The notes beneath the pieces were generated by a model. That model was not told the DNA's origin and did not search any database. It was given only the letters and a program-made list of their open reading frames with translations. DNA of 48,771 nt from CAZEBW01 sp964510205. GTDB lineage: Bacteria; Chloroflexota; Anaerolineae; VGOG01. The stretch spans positions 1-48,771 of the forward strand of contig CAZEBW010000021.1 of the NCBI GenBank assembly GCA_964510205.1. The letters are read 5' to 3'. Below, piece by piece: positions 31,270-38,830 of the stretch. The position numbers were made by a program, and so were the translations under genes. Positions within the stretch are counted from its first letter, which is position 1. Each line of letters opens with the position of its first letter.

Positions 31270-32329
31270 CCTTGATAATTGGAAACTTTTCCAGAAGATA
31301 GACCCCGATGACATGCTGGGCCGCATCGCTGAGCTGCCCCAGCAGTGCCGCGACGCCTGGAGGAATGTACAAGGCTTCGAACTTCCTCCTGAGTATCGCC
31401 AGGCCAATAAGATCGTCATCTTGGGCATGGGCGGCTCGGCTATCGGCGGGGACCTGCTGCGCGTCTTGGCCGAGCCGGAGTGCGCTCTGCCCATCGTGAC
31501 CAACCGCGATTACACCGTGCCGGCTTTCGTCAACGCCCAGACCCTGGTCATCGCCTCCAGCTACTCTGGCAACACGGAAGAGACGCTGTCGGCGTTCGCT
31601 CAGGCGCGCGAACGGGGCGCGAAGCTTCTGGCCGTCACCACCGATGGCGAGCTGGCCCGGCGGGCGCGGGAATTGGGCGCGCCTTTGTTGACTTTTTCCT
31701 ATAAGTCCCAACCTCGCGCAGCGTTGGGGTACTCCCTCGTCTCTTTGATCGGCGTCGTGCAGAAGCTGGGCTTCATCGGGGATAGGGCGGCTGACCTCGA
31801 GGAGGCTGTCGCCGTGATGGAAGCGCTGCAAGAAGAGATCGGGGCGGCCATCCCCACAGCCGAGAATCCGGCCAAGCAACTGGCCGAGCGGCTTCGTGGA
31901 TGCCTGCCCGTGGTCTATGGGGCGGGGTATCTCTCCGAGGTGGCTCACCGCTGGAAGACCCAGTTCAACGAGAACGCCAAGGCCTGGAGCTTCTTCGAGC
32001 AAATGCCGGAGCTCAATCACAATGCCGTGGTCGGCTATCAGTTTCCGCAAGAGTTGGCTGACAAGGTGGCGGTGGTCATGTTGACTTCCTCTTTAGACCA
32101 TCCGCGCCACCGGGTGCGTTTTCGGGTGACTCGGGAGATTTTGGACAGGCGAGGCGTGGCTTGCGAGATGGTGAGCGCGCGCGGCCAAAGCCCCTTAGCC
32201 CAGATGCTCTCCGCCATCCACTTCGGCGATTACGTGAGCTACTATCTGGCCCTGCTCTACGAGGTGGATCCCTCACCGGTGGAAATCATCGGCTATCTCA
32301 AGGAGCGCCTGGCCCAATCAGCAGGTTAG
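31256..32329 (+). CDS. Bifunctional phosphoglucose/phosphomannose isomerase
   Basis: 357 aa with two SIS domains: GMGGSAIGGDLLR and SSYSGNTEETLSA bind the sugar phosphate, and the C-terminal half has the PMI_C-type region (FNENAKAWSFFEQMPELNHN in part). It interconverts fructose-6-P with glucose-6-P and mannose-6-P, feeding glycolysis and the nucleotide-sugar supply for the glycan block. Start choice: ATG 31256 is only one base after GGAGG, while GTG 31262 is six bases after it and may be the true start (two residues shorter). It overlaps the PIN toxin gene. Confidence 0.9.
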   Translation: MKVINLDNWKLFQKIDPDDMLGRIAELPQQCRDAWRNVQGFELPPEYRQANKIVILGMGGSAIGGDLLRVLAEPECALPIVTNRDYTVPAFVNAQTLVIASSYSGNTEETLSAFAQARERGAKLLAVTTDGELARRARELGAPLLTFSYKSQPRAALGYSLVSLIGVVQKLGFIGDRAADLEEAVAVMEALQEEIGAAIPTAENPAKQLAERLRGCLPVVYGAGYLSEVAHRWKTQFNENAKAWSFFEQMPELNHNAVVGYQFPQELADKVAVVMLTSSLDHPRHRVRFRVTREILDRRGVACEMVSARGQSPLAQMLSAIHFGDYVSYYLALLYEVDPSPVEIIGYLKERLAQSAG

Positions 32330-32351
32330 ACCTCCTCCAATTCGCGGGGTG

Positions 32352-32384
32352 GGGATTGCTTCGCCTTCGGCTCGCAATGACACT
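32352..32384. repeat. Half copy of the CATTGCGAG element
   Basis: Only the right arm (GGATTGCTTCGCC ... CTCGCAATGACA) is present and it is nearly identical to the right half of copy 4. The missing left arm suggests deletion. Confidence 0.8.
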
Positions 32385-32423
32385 CGCCCCCAAAGTGAAA
32401 TACGCCTCGGCCCGCAAGCGAGT

Positions 32424-32452
32424 TTGACAAAACGATGCAAACGAGGTATACT
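32424..32452 (+). promoter_or_regulatory. Strong sigma-70 promoter of the SWIM leader transcript
   Basis: TTGACA (32424-32429), exactly 17 bases, TATACT (32447-32452). Start predicted at about 32459. Confidence 0.88.
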
Positions 32453-32492
32453 ATTTCCAGAGTTTGAGCTGCATTGTGGGGGGAATACCATC

Positions 32493-32543
32493 ATGATTGT
32501 GTTCGCTTTACAAATCAGCAAGTGCTGCACCCCAAAACACTAA
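32493..32543 (+). CDS. Possible 16-aa leader peptide MIVFALQISKCCTPKH
   Basis: An ATG nine bases after GGGGGG. The stop TAA lies inside the 5' arm of the terminator, so a ribosome reaching the Cys-Cys codons or the stop would cover the stem. This is the geometry of transcription attenuation. Expression is unproven and the SD is not ideal. Confidence 0.4.
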   Translation: MIVFALQISKCCTPKH

Positions 32544-32570
32544 GGCCTTGTTTGGCCTTGGTGTTTTGTT
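32534..32570 (+). terminator. Intrinsic terminator/attenuator upstream of the SWIM gene
   Basis: AAAACACTAAGGCC / GGCCTTGGTGTTTT, 14-bp stem with one wobble pair, 6-base loop, then GTTGTTTATTT. It is located between promoter and gene. Confidence 0.82.
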
Positions 32571-32619
32571 GTTTATTTGCGAAGCTGTCCGCTACCTACC
32601 TAAATCAGAGGAGGCAAAA

Positions 32620-32868
32620 ATGGACTCAGGAATGATCGGCAAGATCCAGAAGGCCAAGCGCTACGCCCATGAACGCGAGAGGATCGCCTTTAACGAGTTG
32701 CGGGTCACTTTCAGGGGAAACCACAATACGTATACCGTGACCTACGACAAGGGGCAGTGGGGCTGCGAGTGCAACTTTTTCGCCAGTCACGGTGTATGCA
32801 GCCACACCATGGCCCTGGAGAGAATTCTGGGAGTGATGCTTGCGCCGCAGGAAAAGGTCGCCGCCTGA
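32620..32868 (+). CDS. Small SWIM-type zinc-finger protein
   Basis: 82 aa from the ATG at 32620 with AGGAGG upstream. Residues 25-50 form a beta-rich stretch (VTFRGNHNTYTVTYDKGQWG), followed by the SWIM motif Cys49-x-Cys51-x8-Cys60-x-His62. SWIM domains bind DNA or protein and usually occur within larger proteins such as helicases or transposases; here the domain stands alone. A basic N-terminus (KIQKAKRYAHERER) supports nucleic-acid contact. Function unknown. It has a private promoter, leader and terminator, unlike most genes in this window. Confidence 0.85.
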   Translation: MDSGMIGKIQKAKRYAHERERIAFNELRVTFRGNHNTYTVTYDKGQWGCECNFFASHGVCSHTMALERILGVMLAPQEKVAA

Positions 32869-32913
32869 GCGGTCCTTCGATAACCTCAGGACGCGACCCC
32901 AAGCTGATCATAC

Positions 32914-32945
32914 GGGGTGTCGGCTTGTCCGACACCCCTTTTTGT
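32914..32945 (+). terminator. Rho-independent terminator of the SWIM gene
   Basis: GGGGTGTCGG / CCGACACCCC, 10-bp stem, 5-base loop, then TTTTTGTTTCTTTT. Confidence 0.92.
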
Positions 32946-32987
32946 TTCTTTTCGCATGATGTGGTAAAATTAGTCAGAGGATAGATT

Positions 32988-33989
32988 ATGCTCAAAAGAT
33001 GGCAACTCTGGCTCGGCCTGATCATCAGCGCCCTATTTCTCTACGTCGTTCTACGAGGCATGGAGTTGAATCAGGTCTGGCTGGCCTTGAAGACGGCCAG
33101 GTATTGGTGGATTATCCCCGGCGTGGCCGTCTATTTCTTCGGCGTCTGGGCCCGCACCTGGCGCTGGCATTACCTCCTGCGTCCCATGATGCCCGTGTCC
33201 CTCGCTCGCCTCTTCCCCGTGGTCTGCATCGGCTACATGGGCAACAACGTCTACCCCGCCCGCGCTGGCGAGGTTATCCGGGCCTACGTTCTCAAGAAGA
33301 AGGAAGGGGTGAGCATCAGCGCGTCCCTGGCCACCATCGTGGTGGAGCGCATTTTCGACGGCGTGGTCATGCTGCTGTTTGTTTTCTTCTCGCTGCCCTT
33401 CGTTCCCATGCAGCCGTGGCTCAGACAGGTGGTCGTCCTTGCCAGCTTGCTTTTCTTCGGCGCTCTGGCCGTTTTCTTCGTCATGGCCGCCTCGCCCCAG
33501 CGCTCGCAAGCGGTCTACAACTGGCTCATCGAGCGCGTGTTGCCGGAGCGCTTTCGGGAGCCGGCCCGCGAACTGCTGGACCGCTTCATGGAGGGCCTAT
33601 ACTGCCTGCGCAGCGGCAAAGACGTGCTGATGATCTTCGTTACTTCGTTGGTCATCTGGCTGGCGGAGACAGTGAAGTATTGGTTCGTGATGCACGCCTT
33701 CGATTTCAGTGTGCCGTTCTACGTGCTGATGCTGATGAACGGGGTGGTGAATCTGGCCACCACCATTCCCTCCAGCCCCGGCTACGTGGGCACCTTCGAC
33801 GCACCTGGCATCGCCGTCCTGGCGACTTACGGCGTGAACTACGAGGTAGCCACGGCCTACACCCTGCTCCTGCACGCGGCGTTGTGGTTCCCCATCACCG
33901 CGCTGGGGGCCTACTACATGTGGCGGGAGAGCGTCTCGTGGGCGGAGTTTGGCATGGCGGCGAAAGTGAAAAGTGAGGGAGATCAATGA
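32988..33989 (+). CDS. Flippase-like membrane protein (LPG-synthase TM / UPF0104 family)
   Basis: 333 aa with about eight helices. Family motifs: GYMGNNVYPARAGEVIRAYVL (first part and 'RAGEVIR'), and PSSPGYVGTFDAPG near the C-terminus. The family corresponds to the membrane half of lysyl-phosphatidylglycerol synthase and to putative lipid-linked sugar flippases. Its neighbours (FAD oxidoreductase overlapping by ATGA, glycan genes beyond) suggest envelope lipid or glycan handling. Substrate unknown. Confidence 0.85.
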   Translation: MLKRWQLWLGLIISALFLYVVLRGMELNQVWLALKTARYWWIIPGVAVYFFGVWARTWRWHYLLRPMMPVSLARLFPVVCIGYMGNNVYPARAGEVIRAYVLKKKEGVSISASLATIVVERIFDGVVMLLFVFFSLPFVPMQPWLRQVVVLASLLFFGALAVFFVMAASPQRSQAVYNWLIERVLPERFREPARELLDRFMEGLYCLRSGKDVLMIFVTSLVIWLAETVKYWFVMHAFDFSVPFYVLMLMNGVVNLATTIPSSPGYVGTFDAPGIAVLATYGVNYEVATAYTLLLHAALWFPITALGAYYMWRESVSWAEFGMAAKVKSEGDQ

Positions 33990-35320
33990 AAATCGGCATC
34001 CTCGGCGGAGGGGTCGCGGGACTGACGGCGGCCTACGAGTTGGCTAAGAATGGCCACGACGTGGCCGTGTTGGAGAAAGAGGCGGAACTGGGCGGGCAGG
34101 CTGCCACTTTCCCCATCGAAGGCACTCGCCTGGAGAAATTCTATCACCATCTCTTCACCAGCGACCGCCACATCCTCGGAGTCATCAACGAGCTGGGCCT
34201 CTCGCCCAGGATGCGCTGGATTGACTCCCAGGTGGGTCTCTTCCACAGCGGCAAGGTGTACGACTTCGTCACCCCGCTGGACCTCTTGCGGTTCACTCCT
34301 CTGAGCTTGCCCAACCGCCTGTGGGCTGGCCTGGTCTCCCTCTACCTCCAGCGCCAAGCCGACTGGCGGAAGTACGAGGGCGTCACCGCCCAGGAATGGC
34401 TCGAGAAACACGCAGGGGAAAGCGTCTACAACGCCATCTGGGAGCCGCTGCTGCGAGGCAAGTTCGGCGACAGCTACGACGAGGTCTCCATGACCTGGTT
34501 CTGGGGCAAAATGCGCCTCCGCTTCGGCTCGCGCCCCAAAGGGATGCAGAAAGAACAACTGGGCTACATGGAGGGCAGCTTCCAAGTTCTGATAGACGAA
34601 CTGGAGAAGCAGATTAAGGGGTTGGGAGGCGAGGTTCACACCAACTCCCCCGTCGAGCGAATCGCTGTGGAAGATGGCAAAGCAATCGGACTCAATTTGC
34701 AGCTTCCAGAGAATTCTACAACCTACAACCTACAACCTACAATCTTTAATCGCTTCGATACCATCATCGCCACTGTCCCCTCCTTCGCCCTCACCGAGAT
34801 GGCGCCAGAACTCCCCTCTGACTACGTTGCCAACCTGAGGCGCGTTAAGTACCAGAGCGCGCTCTGCCTGGTGCTGAAGATGAAGCGGCCGCTCAGCCGC
34901 ATCTATTGGATGAACATCAGCGATCCCAGCATTCCCTTCGTGGCCGCCATTGAGCACACTAATTACATCCCACCCGAAGTCTACAAAGGCAAGCACGTTT
35001 TGTACCTCTCCAACTACTTGCCTTTGGACAGCCCGCTGTTCGCTCTTTCCAAGGACGAGCTCCTGCGAGAATACCTGCCTCACGTGCAGCGCATCAATCC
35101 CGAATTTGATCTAGATTGGGTGGAGGAGAGCTGGCTTTTCCGCGACGACGCGGGTCAGCCCATCATCACTTGCCACTACTCCCAACAAGTGCCCGACCAT
35201 CAAACCCCTATCCAGGGACTTTATCTCGCCAACACCACCCAGATTTACCCCGAGGATCGGGGCATGAATTACAGCGTGCATTTGGGACAGAAGATTGCCG
35301 ACATTGTTGATGCTTGCTGA
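33986..35320 (+). CDS. FAD-dependent amine oxidase/protoporphyrinogen oxidase-like oxidoreductase
   Basis: 444 aa. The N-terminal dinucleotide fold GILGGGVAGLTAAYELAKNGHDVAVLEKE (GxGxxG at 7-12) binds FAD, and the C-terminal half has LYLANTTQIYPEDRGMNYSV. It resembles the family of UDP-galactopyranose mutase-like and phytoene-desaturase-like flavoproteins found in glycan and lipid clusters. Oddity: about 244-252 (TTYNLQPT) comes from four exact CTACAAY heptamers inserted in frame within a loop. The start overlaps the previous stop (ATGA). Confidence 0.86.
   Translation: MKIGILGGGVAGLTAAYELAKNGHDVAVLEKEAELGGQAATFPIEGTRLEKFYHHLFTSDRHILGVINELGLSPRMRWIDSQVGLFHSGKVYDFVTPLDLLRFTPLSLPNRLWAGLVSLYLQRQADWRKYEGVTAQEWLEKHAGESVYNAIWEPLLRGKFGDSYDEVSMTWFWGKMRLRFGSRPKGMQKEQLGYMEGSFQVLIDELEKQIKGLGGEVHTNSPVERIAVEDGKAIGLNLQLPENSTTYNLQPTIFNRFDTIIATVPSFALTEMAPELPSDYVANLRRVKYQSALCLVLKMKRPLSRIYWMNISDPSIPFVAAIEHTNYIPPEVYKGKHVLYLSNYLPLDSPLFALSKDELLREYLPHVQRINPEFDLDWVEESWLFRDDAGQPIITCHYSQQVPDHQTPIQGLYLANTTQIYPEDRGMNYSVHLGQKIADIVDAC
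34716..34743. repeat. Heptamer array inside the FAD oxidoreductase gene
   Basis: CTACAAC, CTACAAC, CTACAAC, CTACAAT: four units of exactly 7 bp, 28 bp in all. The total is not a multiple of three, yet the frame continues with the flanking bases. Confidence 0.92.
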
Positions 35321-35340
35321 TTTGTTGATTTGCTGATTTA
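35304..35340. repeat. Octamer-like array between the FAD enzyme and phosphoesterase genes
   Basis: TTGTTGAT, GCTTGCTGAT, TTGTTGAT, TTGCTGAT, TTA. It contains the stop of the first gene and replaces any Shine-Dalgarno for the next. Confidence 0.8.
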
Positions 35341-35342
35341 AG

Positions 35343-36089
35343 ATGCGCTATCTGATCATCTCCGACATTCATTCTAATCTAGCGGCTTTTGAGGCCGTCC
35401 TCGCCGACGCCGGCTCTTTTGACCAGGTTTGGTGCCTGGGCGATGTGGTGGGCTACGGTCCCGACCCCAACGAGTGTGTCGAGCGGCTGAGGGATTTGCC
35501 TCACATCTGCGTGGTCGGCAATCACGACTGGGCGGCGCTGGGCAATATGGACACCGAGGATTTCAATCCCGATGCCAAGAAGGCCTGCCTGTGGACCAGA
35601 GAGCAGTTGTCGCCTTCCAATCTGGAGTATCTGGCGACCCTCCCCAAGCGTCTCGTCGAGGGCGACTTCACCCTGGTGCACGGCAGCCCTCATCAACCCA
35701 TCTGGGAGTATATCCTGAATCCCTCTATCGCCCAGGCTAACTTCGAGCATTTTGACACCCGGTTCTGCCTGGTTGGACACACCCACGTTCCAGTCGTCTA
35801 TCGTCACTCCAACCAGGCTTGTGACGGGCCAACCTCATCCCGTGCGCAGGGAGGAGAGGGGGAGACGGCTGTGGGTGAAGAGCGATTGATCATCAACCCC
35901 GGCAGCGTGGGGCAGCCCCGCGACGGCGACCCCCGCGCCAGCTATGTCATCCTCGATGCCGACCCTGAGCGGAGCGCTCCCACCCTGGAATATCGCCGCA
36001 TTTCATATCCCGTGGAAATCACTCAGCAGAGGATGGCGGAGGAGGACCTGCCCATGCGGCTCATTATGCGCCTGTCCTACGGTTGGTGA
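35343..36089 (+). CDS. Calcineurin-like metallophosphoesterase (YfcE/MJ0936 type)
   Basis: 248 aa. Metal-binding motifs in order: ISDIHSN (D-x-H), GDVVGYG, GNHDWA, VHGS and GHTHVP near residue 145. It hydrolyses phosphodiesters or phosphomonoesters of unknown identity. The ATG has no visible Shine-Dalgarno: the 22 bases after the previous stop are a repeat array, so translation may depend on re-initiation. There is a low-complexity insertion around 160-180 (SSRAQGGEGETAVGEE). Confidence 0.9.
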   Translation: MRYLIISDIHSNLAAFEAVLADAGSFDQVWCLGDVVGYGPDPNECVERLRDLPHICVVGNHDWAALGNMDTEDFNPDAKKACLWTREQLSPSNLEYLATLPKRLVEGDFTLVHGSPHQPIWEYILNPSIAQANFEHFDTRFCLVGHTHVPVVYRHSNQACDGPTSSRAQGGEGETAVGEERLIINPGSVGQPRDGDPRASYVILDADPERSAPTLEYRRISYPVEITQQRMAEEDLPMRLIMRLSYGW

Positions 36090-36097
36090 GGGGGAAG

Positions 36098-36137
36098 ATG
36101 CAAGTGTGCAAGTTTGCAAGTGTGCAAGTTGCAAGTC
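36098..36137. repeat. GTGTGCAA array (7-8 bp units) after the phosphoesterase gene
   Basis: GATGCAA, GTGTGCAA, GTTTGCAA, GTGTGCAA, GTTGCAA. Confidence 0.85.
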
Positions 36138-36226
36138 ACAGGAACTTTTCAGCCCCCTTCAGCGTCTCAATAGTGAGATCAAGAAAGCAACGAGCTTCCG
36201 AAGTCTAACCTCAACCGAAATGAAAT

Positions 36227-36327
36227 GGGTGTGTTTCAAGTGAGTTGGCTGGTATTGTTGGTCGGAATGGTATTCCGACGAATTGACGGATTACCAATCC
36301 GTCCTACAACCGAGATGAAACGCACCC
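36227..36327. mobile_element. 101-bp MITE, copy A, with 9-bp target duplication
   Basis: Ends GGGTGTGTTTCA / TGAAACGCACCC (one mismatch). Perfect direct repeats AAATGAAAT at 36218-36226 and 36328-36336. Two internal hairpins: GTCGGAAT-GGT-ATTCCGAC and GACGGATT-ACC-AATCCGTC. It is almost identical to copy B at 47523-47623 and the same length. No coding capacity. Confidence 0.93.
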
Positions 36328-36392
36328 AAATGAAATTACCCATCTCATTACTCTTTGACTCATTCACTCTATCGCAAAAGGAGGAAATTGAA

Positions 36393-37271
36393 ATGAGAAA
36401 GGTGTTCTGTTTGATCGCCGTCGTGGTTGTGCTGGCCGCTGTCGTGGCCTGTGCCGCACCAGTCCCTCGGCTGGGCTCGGAAGAAGCGTCCGTCGAGAGG
36501 AAGGTGGTCGAGAAGGAAGTGGCAGCCGCGCCGGTGGCCGATTTGGGGATGGAGCCCGTCGAAGAGCGCATGATCATCTGGACGGGCGATGTCTCGCTGG
36601 TCGTGAAAGACACGGAGAAGAGCCTGGCGGAGGTCGAGTCCATGGCCAAGGAGCTGGGAGGCTACGTGGTCAACTCCAGTTCCTGGTACCAAGAGGAGCA
36701 ACTGCGGGCCCGCCTGACCATCCGCGTGCCGGCTGGGGACTTCGAGGCGGCCATGGCCAGCCTCAAGGACCTGGCCATCAAGGTCGAGAGCAGAAACGTC
36801 TCCACCCAGGACGTGACCGAGGAGTACACCGACCTCGACGCCCGGCTGCGCAACCTGGAGGCTACCGAGACCGAGTTGTTGGAGCTGCTCACCGAGGTGC
36901 GCGAGCGGACGAGCGAGGCTGAGGACATTTTGGCCGTACACCGCGAGATCACCGACATCCGAAGCCAGATCGAGCAGCTCAAAGGGCGGATGCAGTACCT
37001 GGAGAAGATGACGGCCCTGGCCACCATCAACATCGAATTGATCCCCGACGTGTTGGCCAAGCCCCTGGTCGTGGCCGGCTGGCGACCCACTGGCACAGCG
37101 GCCAACGCTGTGCGAACCCTGGTCAAGACCCTCCAGTTCGTCGTGGATGCCGCCATTTGGCTAATCATCTACGTCCTGCCTACTCTGGTAGTCATCGCCA
37201 TCCCCTTCGTCATCCTCTGGGCAGTCTGGCGCCGCTGGAGGAGAAGGAGAAAACAGGGGAAAGCGGCGTAG
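36393..37271 (+). CDS. DUF4349 lipoprotein with C-terminal membrane helix
   Basis: 292 aa from the ATG at 36393 with AAAGGAGG eight bases upstream. The signal has a lipobox-like AVVACAAP (Cys near residue 20). DUF4349 (about 60-250) is recognised from MIIWTGDVSLVVKD, ARLTIRVPAGDFEAAM, EYTDLDARLRNLEATE and the coiled coil around 140-190. A C-terminal helix (WLIIYVLPTLVVIAIPFVIL) and a basic tail end the protein. Function unknown; an envelope protein by topology. An in-frame start at 36225 would read through MITE copy A and is rejected. Confidence 0.87.
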   Translation: MRKVFCLIAVVVVLAAVVACAAPVPRLGSEEASVERKVVEKEVAAAPVADLGMEPVEERMIIWTGDVSLVVKDTEKSLAEVESMAKELGGYVVNSSSWYQEEQLRARLTIRVPAGDFEAAMASLKDLAIKVESRNVSTQDVTEEYTDLDARLRNLEATETELLELLTEVRERTSEAEDILAVHREITDIRSQIEQLKGRMQYLEKMTALATINIELIPDVLAKPLVVAGWRPTGTAANAVRTLVKTLQFVVDAAIWLIIYVLPTLVVIAIPFVILWAVWRRWRRRRKQGKAA

Positions 37272-37345
37272 CATCGGAGGTTCTCTTCGGTTGCAGGGAC
37301 ATCCCTTGCGGGCGCCCAGGGCGCCTCTCCATTTGGCAATAGCAG

Positions 37346-37383
37346 AAAGTCCCCTGCGCGGTGTTGACGCAGGGGACTTTTTT
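37346..37383 (+). terminator. Bidirectional terminator between DUF4349 and the glycosyltransferase gene
   Basis: AAAGTCCCCTGC / GCAGGGGACTTT with an 11-base loop, then TTT. It lies between convergent genes and ends three bases before the glycosyltransferase stop, so it can serve both strands. Confidence 0.85.
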
Positions 37384-37385
37384 CC

Positions 37386-38753
37386 TCATTTGTAGCCGCC
37401 AAATCTCCAGCGCAGATACGATTCCGCCTCTCTGCGCAAAGCATCCCAGCCGCCTCTTCTGAAGATGTACCACGCCCTGCCTGGCAGGTTCCACCACGGG
37501 GTTGTCTTGATAGTGCTTTGGCCAAACCAGGTGCGGATACCGGGGACGGCCTTGTCGGGCGCAAGTCGGGGGTTGGCGCAGAATCGAGCCAAAGGCCGCA
37601 CCGCCTTCTCCCAGGTGAGCTGACCTCGGACCCCCTCGAAGCCAGGGCGATAAACCCCTCGTAGGTTCGGGGTGTCCAGCAACTCCATCAGAGTGTCGGT
37701 TACCTGCTCTACATCCCCGTAGTCCACAACCTTCCCTAGTTTGTGCTGCTTCACCAACTCGCTCATGGCGTCGCCTCTGGTGGTGACAATGGGCAAGCCG
37801 GCCCAGATGCAATCCAGCAGACGGGTGCGGAAGGAGAAACGGGTCTCCAGGTGATCCAGGTGCAGGCTGACTCCGATGTCTGCTTCCAATAGATAATTCT
37901 GCCTCTCTTGGTAGGGAACCCATTCGTTGAAGAAGACGAATTGATCGTAGAGATCCAAATCCTGGCTCAGTTGGATGGCCTGGAGGGTGGCCTGCATCTG
38001 GGGGATCAAAGGGTTGGGGTGCTTGATCCCCATGAAAAACAGCTTCACGTCCTGGCGCTGGACCACGATGTTGGCCACGGCCTTGATCAGGGTACAGGGG
38101 TCGAACCAATCCCATATCCCTCCTCCCCAGAGGACAACTTTGTCGTCCTGTCCGATGGTCTTGTATACCCCCTTCAGCGCCTGCTGGGTGTGCTCAGGCG
38201 GGGTGGAGGGCAGGCCAAAGGGCACCACGTCAATGAGCGTGCGCAGCGTTTCATCGTCGTCGTAGGTGTAAGGGTTTACCCGGTTCAGAGCCGCCAACAT
38301 CCCCAGCCAGAAATCGCGCTGTTTTTCGCTGGCGCAGAGGAAGAAATCGCCCCTCCAAAGTTGGCTGTTCAGAACCGTTATGTCGGATGCGTGGATCCTC
38401 TCCCTCTCCCACATGGTTTCGTGGGAGTGAATCTGCATGTTCTCCAAGACAAAGGGATCGTAAATATCCACCACCAGAGGCACGCCGAGCTCCGCCAGGA
38501 AGGGATAGTTATGGAGGATGAAGCCCTGGAAGACGATCACGTCAGCCCGGCCGGCCAGTTCACGCAGCCTTCGCTTATTTCGACCGTACGAGCAAACGGC
38601 AAAACCGAGGCCGGCGGGATGGTCCTCGTTAGGCACGGCCAAACTGACCTGGAAATCGCTGCTCAGGGCCTTCGCGAACTCCCAGGAGCGGATTCCAGGT
38701 CCGGCCATTTTCTCCCCAATGACGTCGTTGCTGATGAGTAGTACAGCCGTCAA
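37386..38753 (-). CDS. Glycosyltransferase family 4-like protein
   Basis: 455 aa from a TTG at 38753. GGAGGA lies seven bases upstream and homology starts there (TAVLLISNDVIGEKMAGPG). The ATG at 38828 falls in a heptamer array. The GT-B fold is shown by GPGIRSWEFAKAL near the N-terminus and, in the C-terminal half, FFMGIKHPNP, EWVPYQERQNYLLEADIGVS and WAGLPIVTTRGDAMSELV, the donor-binding part. It adds a sugar in surface glycan assembly. Last gene of the glycan block. Confidence 0.88.
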   Translation of the reverse strand: MTAVLLISNDVIGEKMAGPGIRSWEFAKALSSDFQVSLAVPNEDHPAGLGFAVCSYGRNKRRLRELAGRADVIVFQGFILHNYPFLAELGVPLVVDIYDPFVLENMQIHSHETMWERERIHASDITVLNSQLWRGDFFLCASEKQRDFWLGMLAALNRVNPYTYDDDETLRTLIDVVPFGLPSTPPEHTQQALKGVYKTIGQDDKVVLWGGGIWDWFDPCTLIKAVANIVVQRQDVKLFFMGIKHPNPLIPQMQATLQAIQLSQDLDLYDQFVFFNEWVPYQERQNYLLEADIGVSLHLDHLETRFSFRTRLLDCIWAGLPIVTTRGDAMSELVKQHKLGKVVDYGDVEQVTDTLMELLDTPNLRGVYRPGFEGVRGQLTWEKAVRPLARFCANPRLAPDKAVPGIRTWFGQSTIKTTPWWNLPGRAWYIFRRGGWDALRREAESYLRWRFGGYK

Positions 38754-38771
38754 AGGCAAATCCTCCTGACC

Positions 38772-38830
38772 GTGATGCGTAAAACGTGAAACGTGAAATA
38801 TGAAACGTGAAGCGTAATTGCGTTTCACGC
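38772..38830. repeat. Heptamer array filling the gap between the two glycosyltransferase genes
   Basis: Seven exact units GTGATGC, GTAAAAC, GTGAAAC, GTGAAAT, ATGAAAC, GTGAAGC, GTAATTG, then the inverted CGTTTCACGC, which overlaps the stop of the upstream gene. Confidence 0.93.

Larger units (their letters stand above)
32459..32570 (+). ncRNA. Candidate ~110-nt terminated transcript (sRNA or attenuating leader)
   Basis: A short span lies between a near-perfect promoter and an intrinsic terminator (32534-32567, followed by GTTGTTT). It holds a 16-codon frame with a G-rich ribosome site. It may be a free small RNA, or a leader controlling the SWIM gene 50 bases downstream. I do not recognise an Rfam family. 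Confidence 0.55.

Noticed and set aside
36225..36392. 56-codon N-terminal extension of the DUF4349 lipoprotein
   Set aside because: It is translated MITE copy A. The ATG at 36393 has a strong SD and begins a proper lipoprotein signal.
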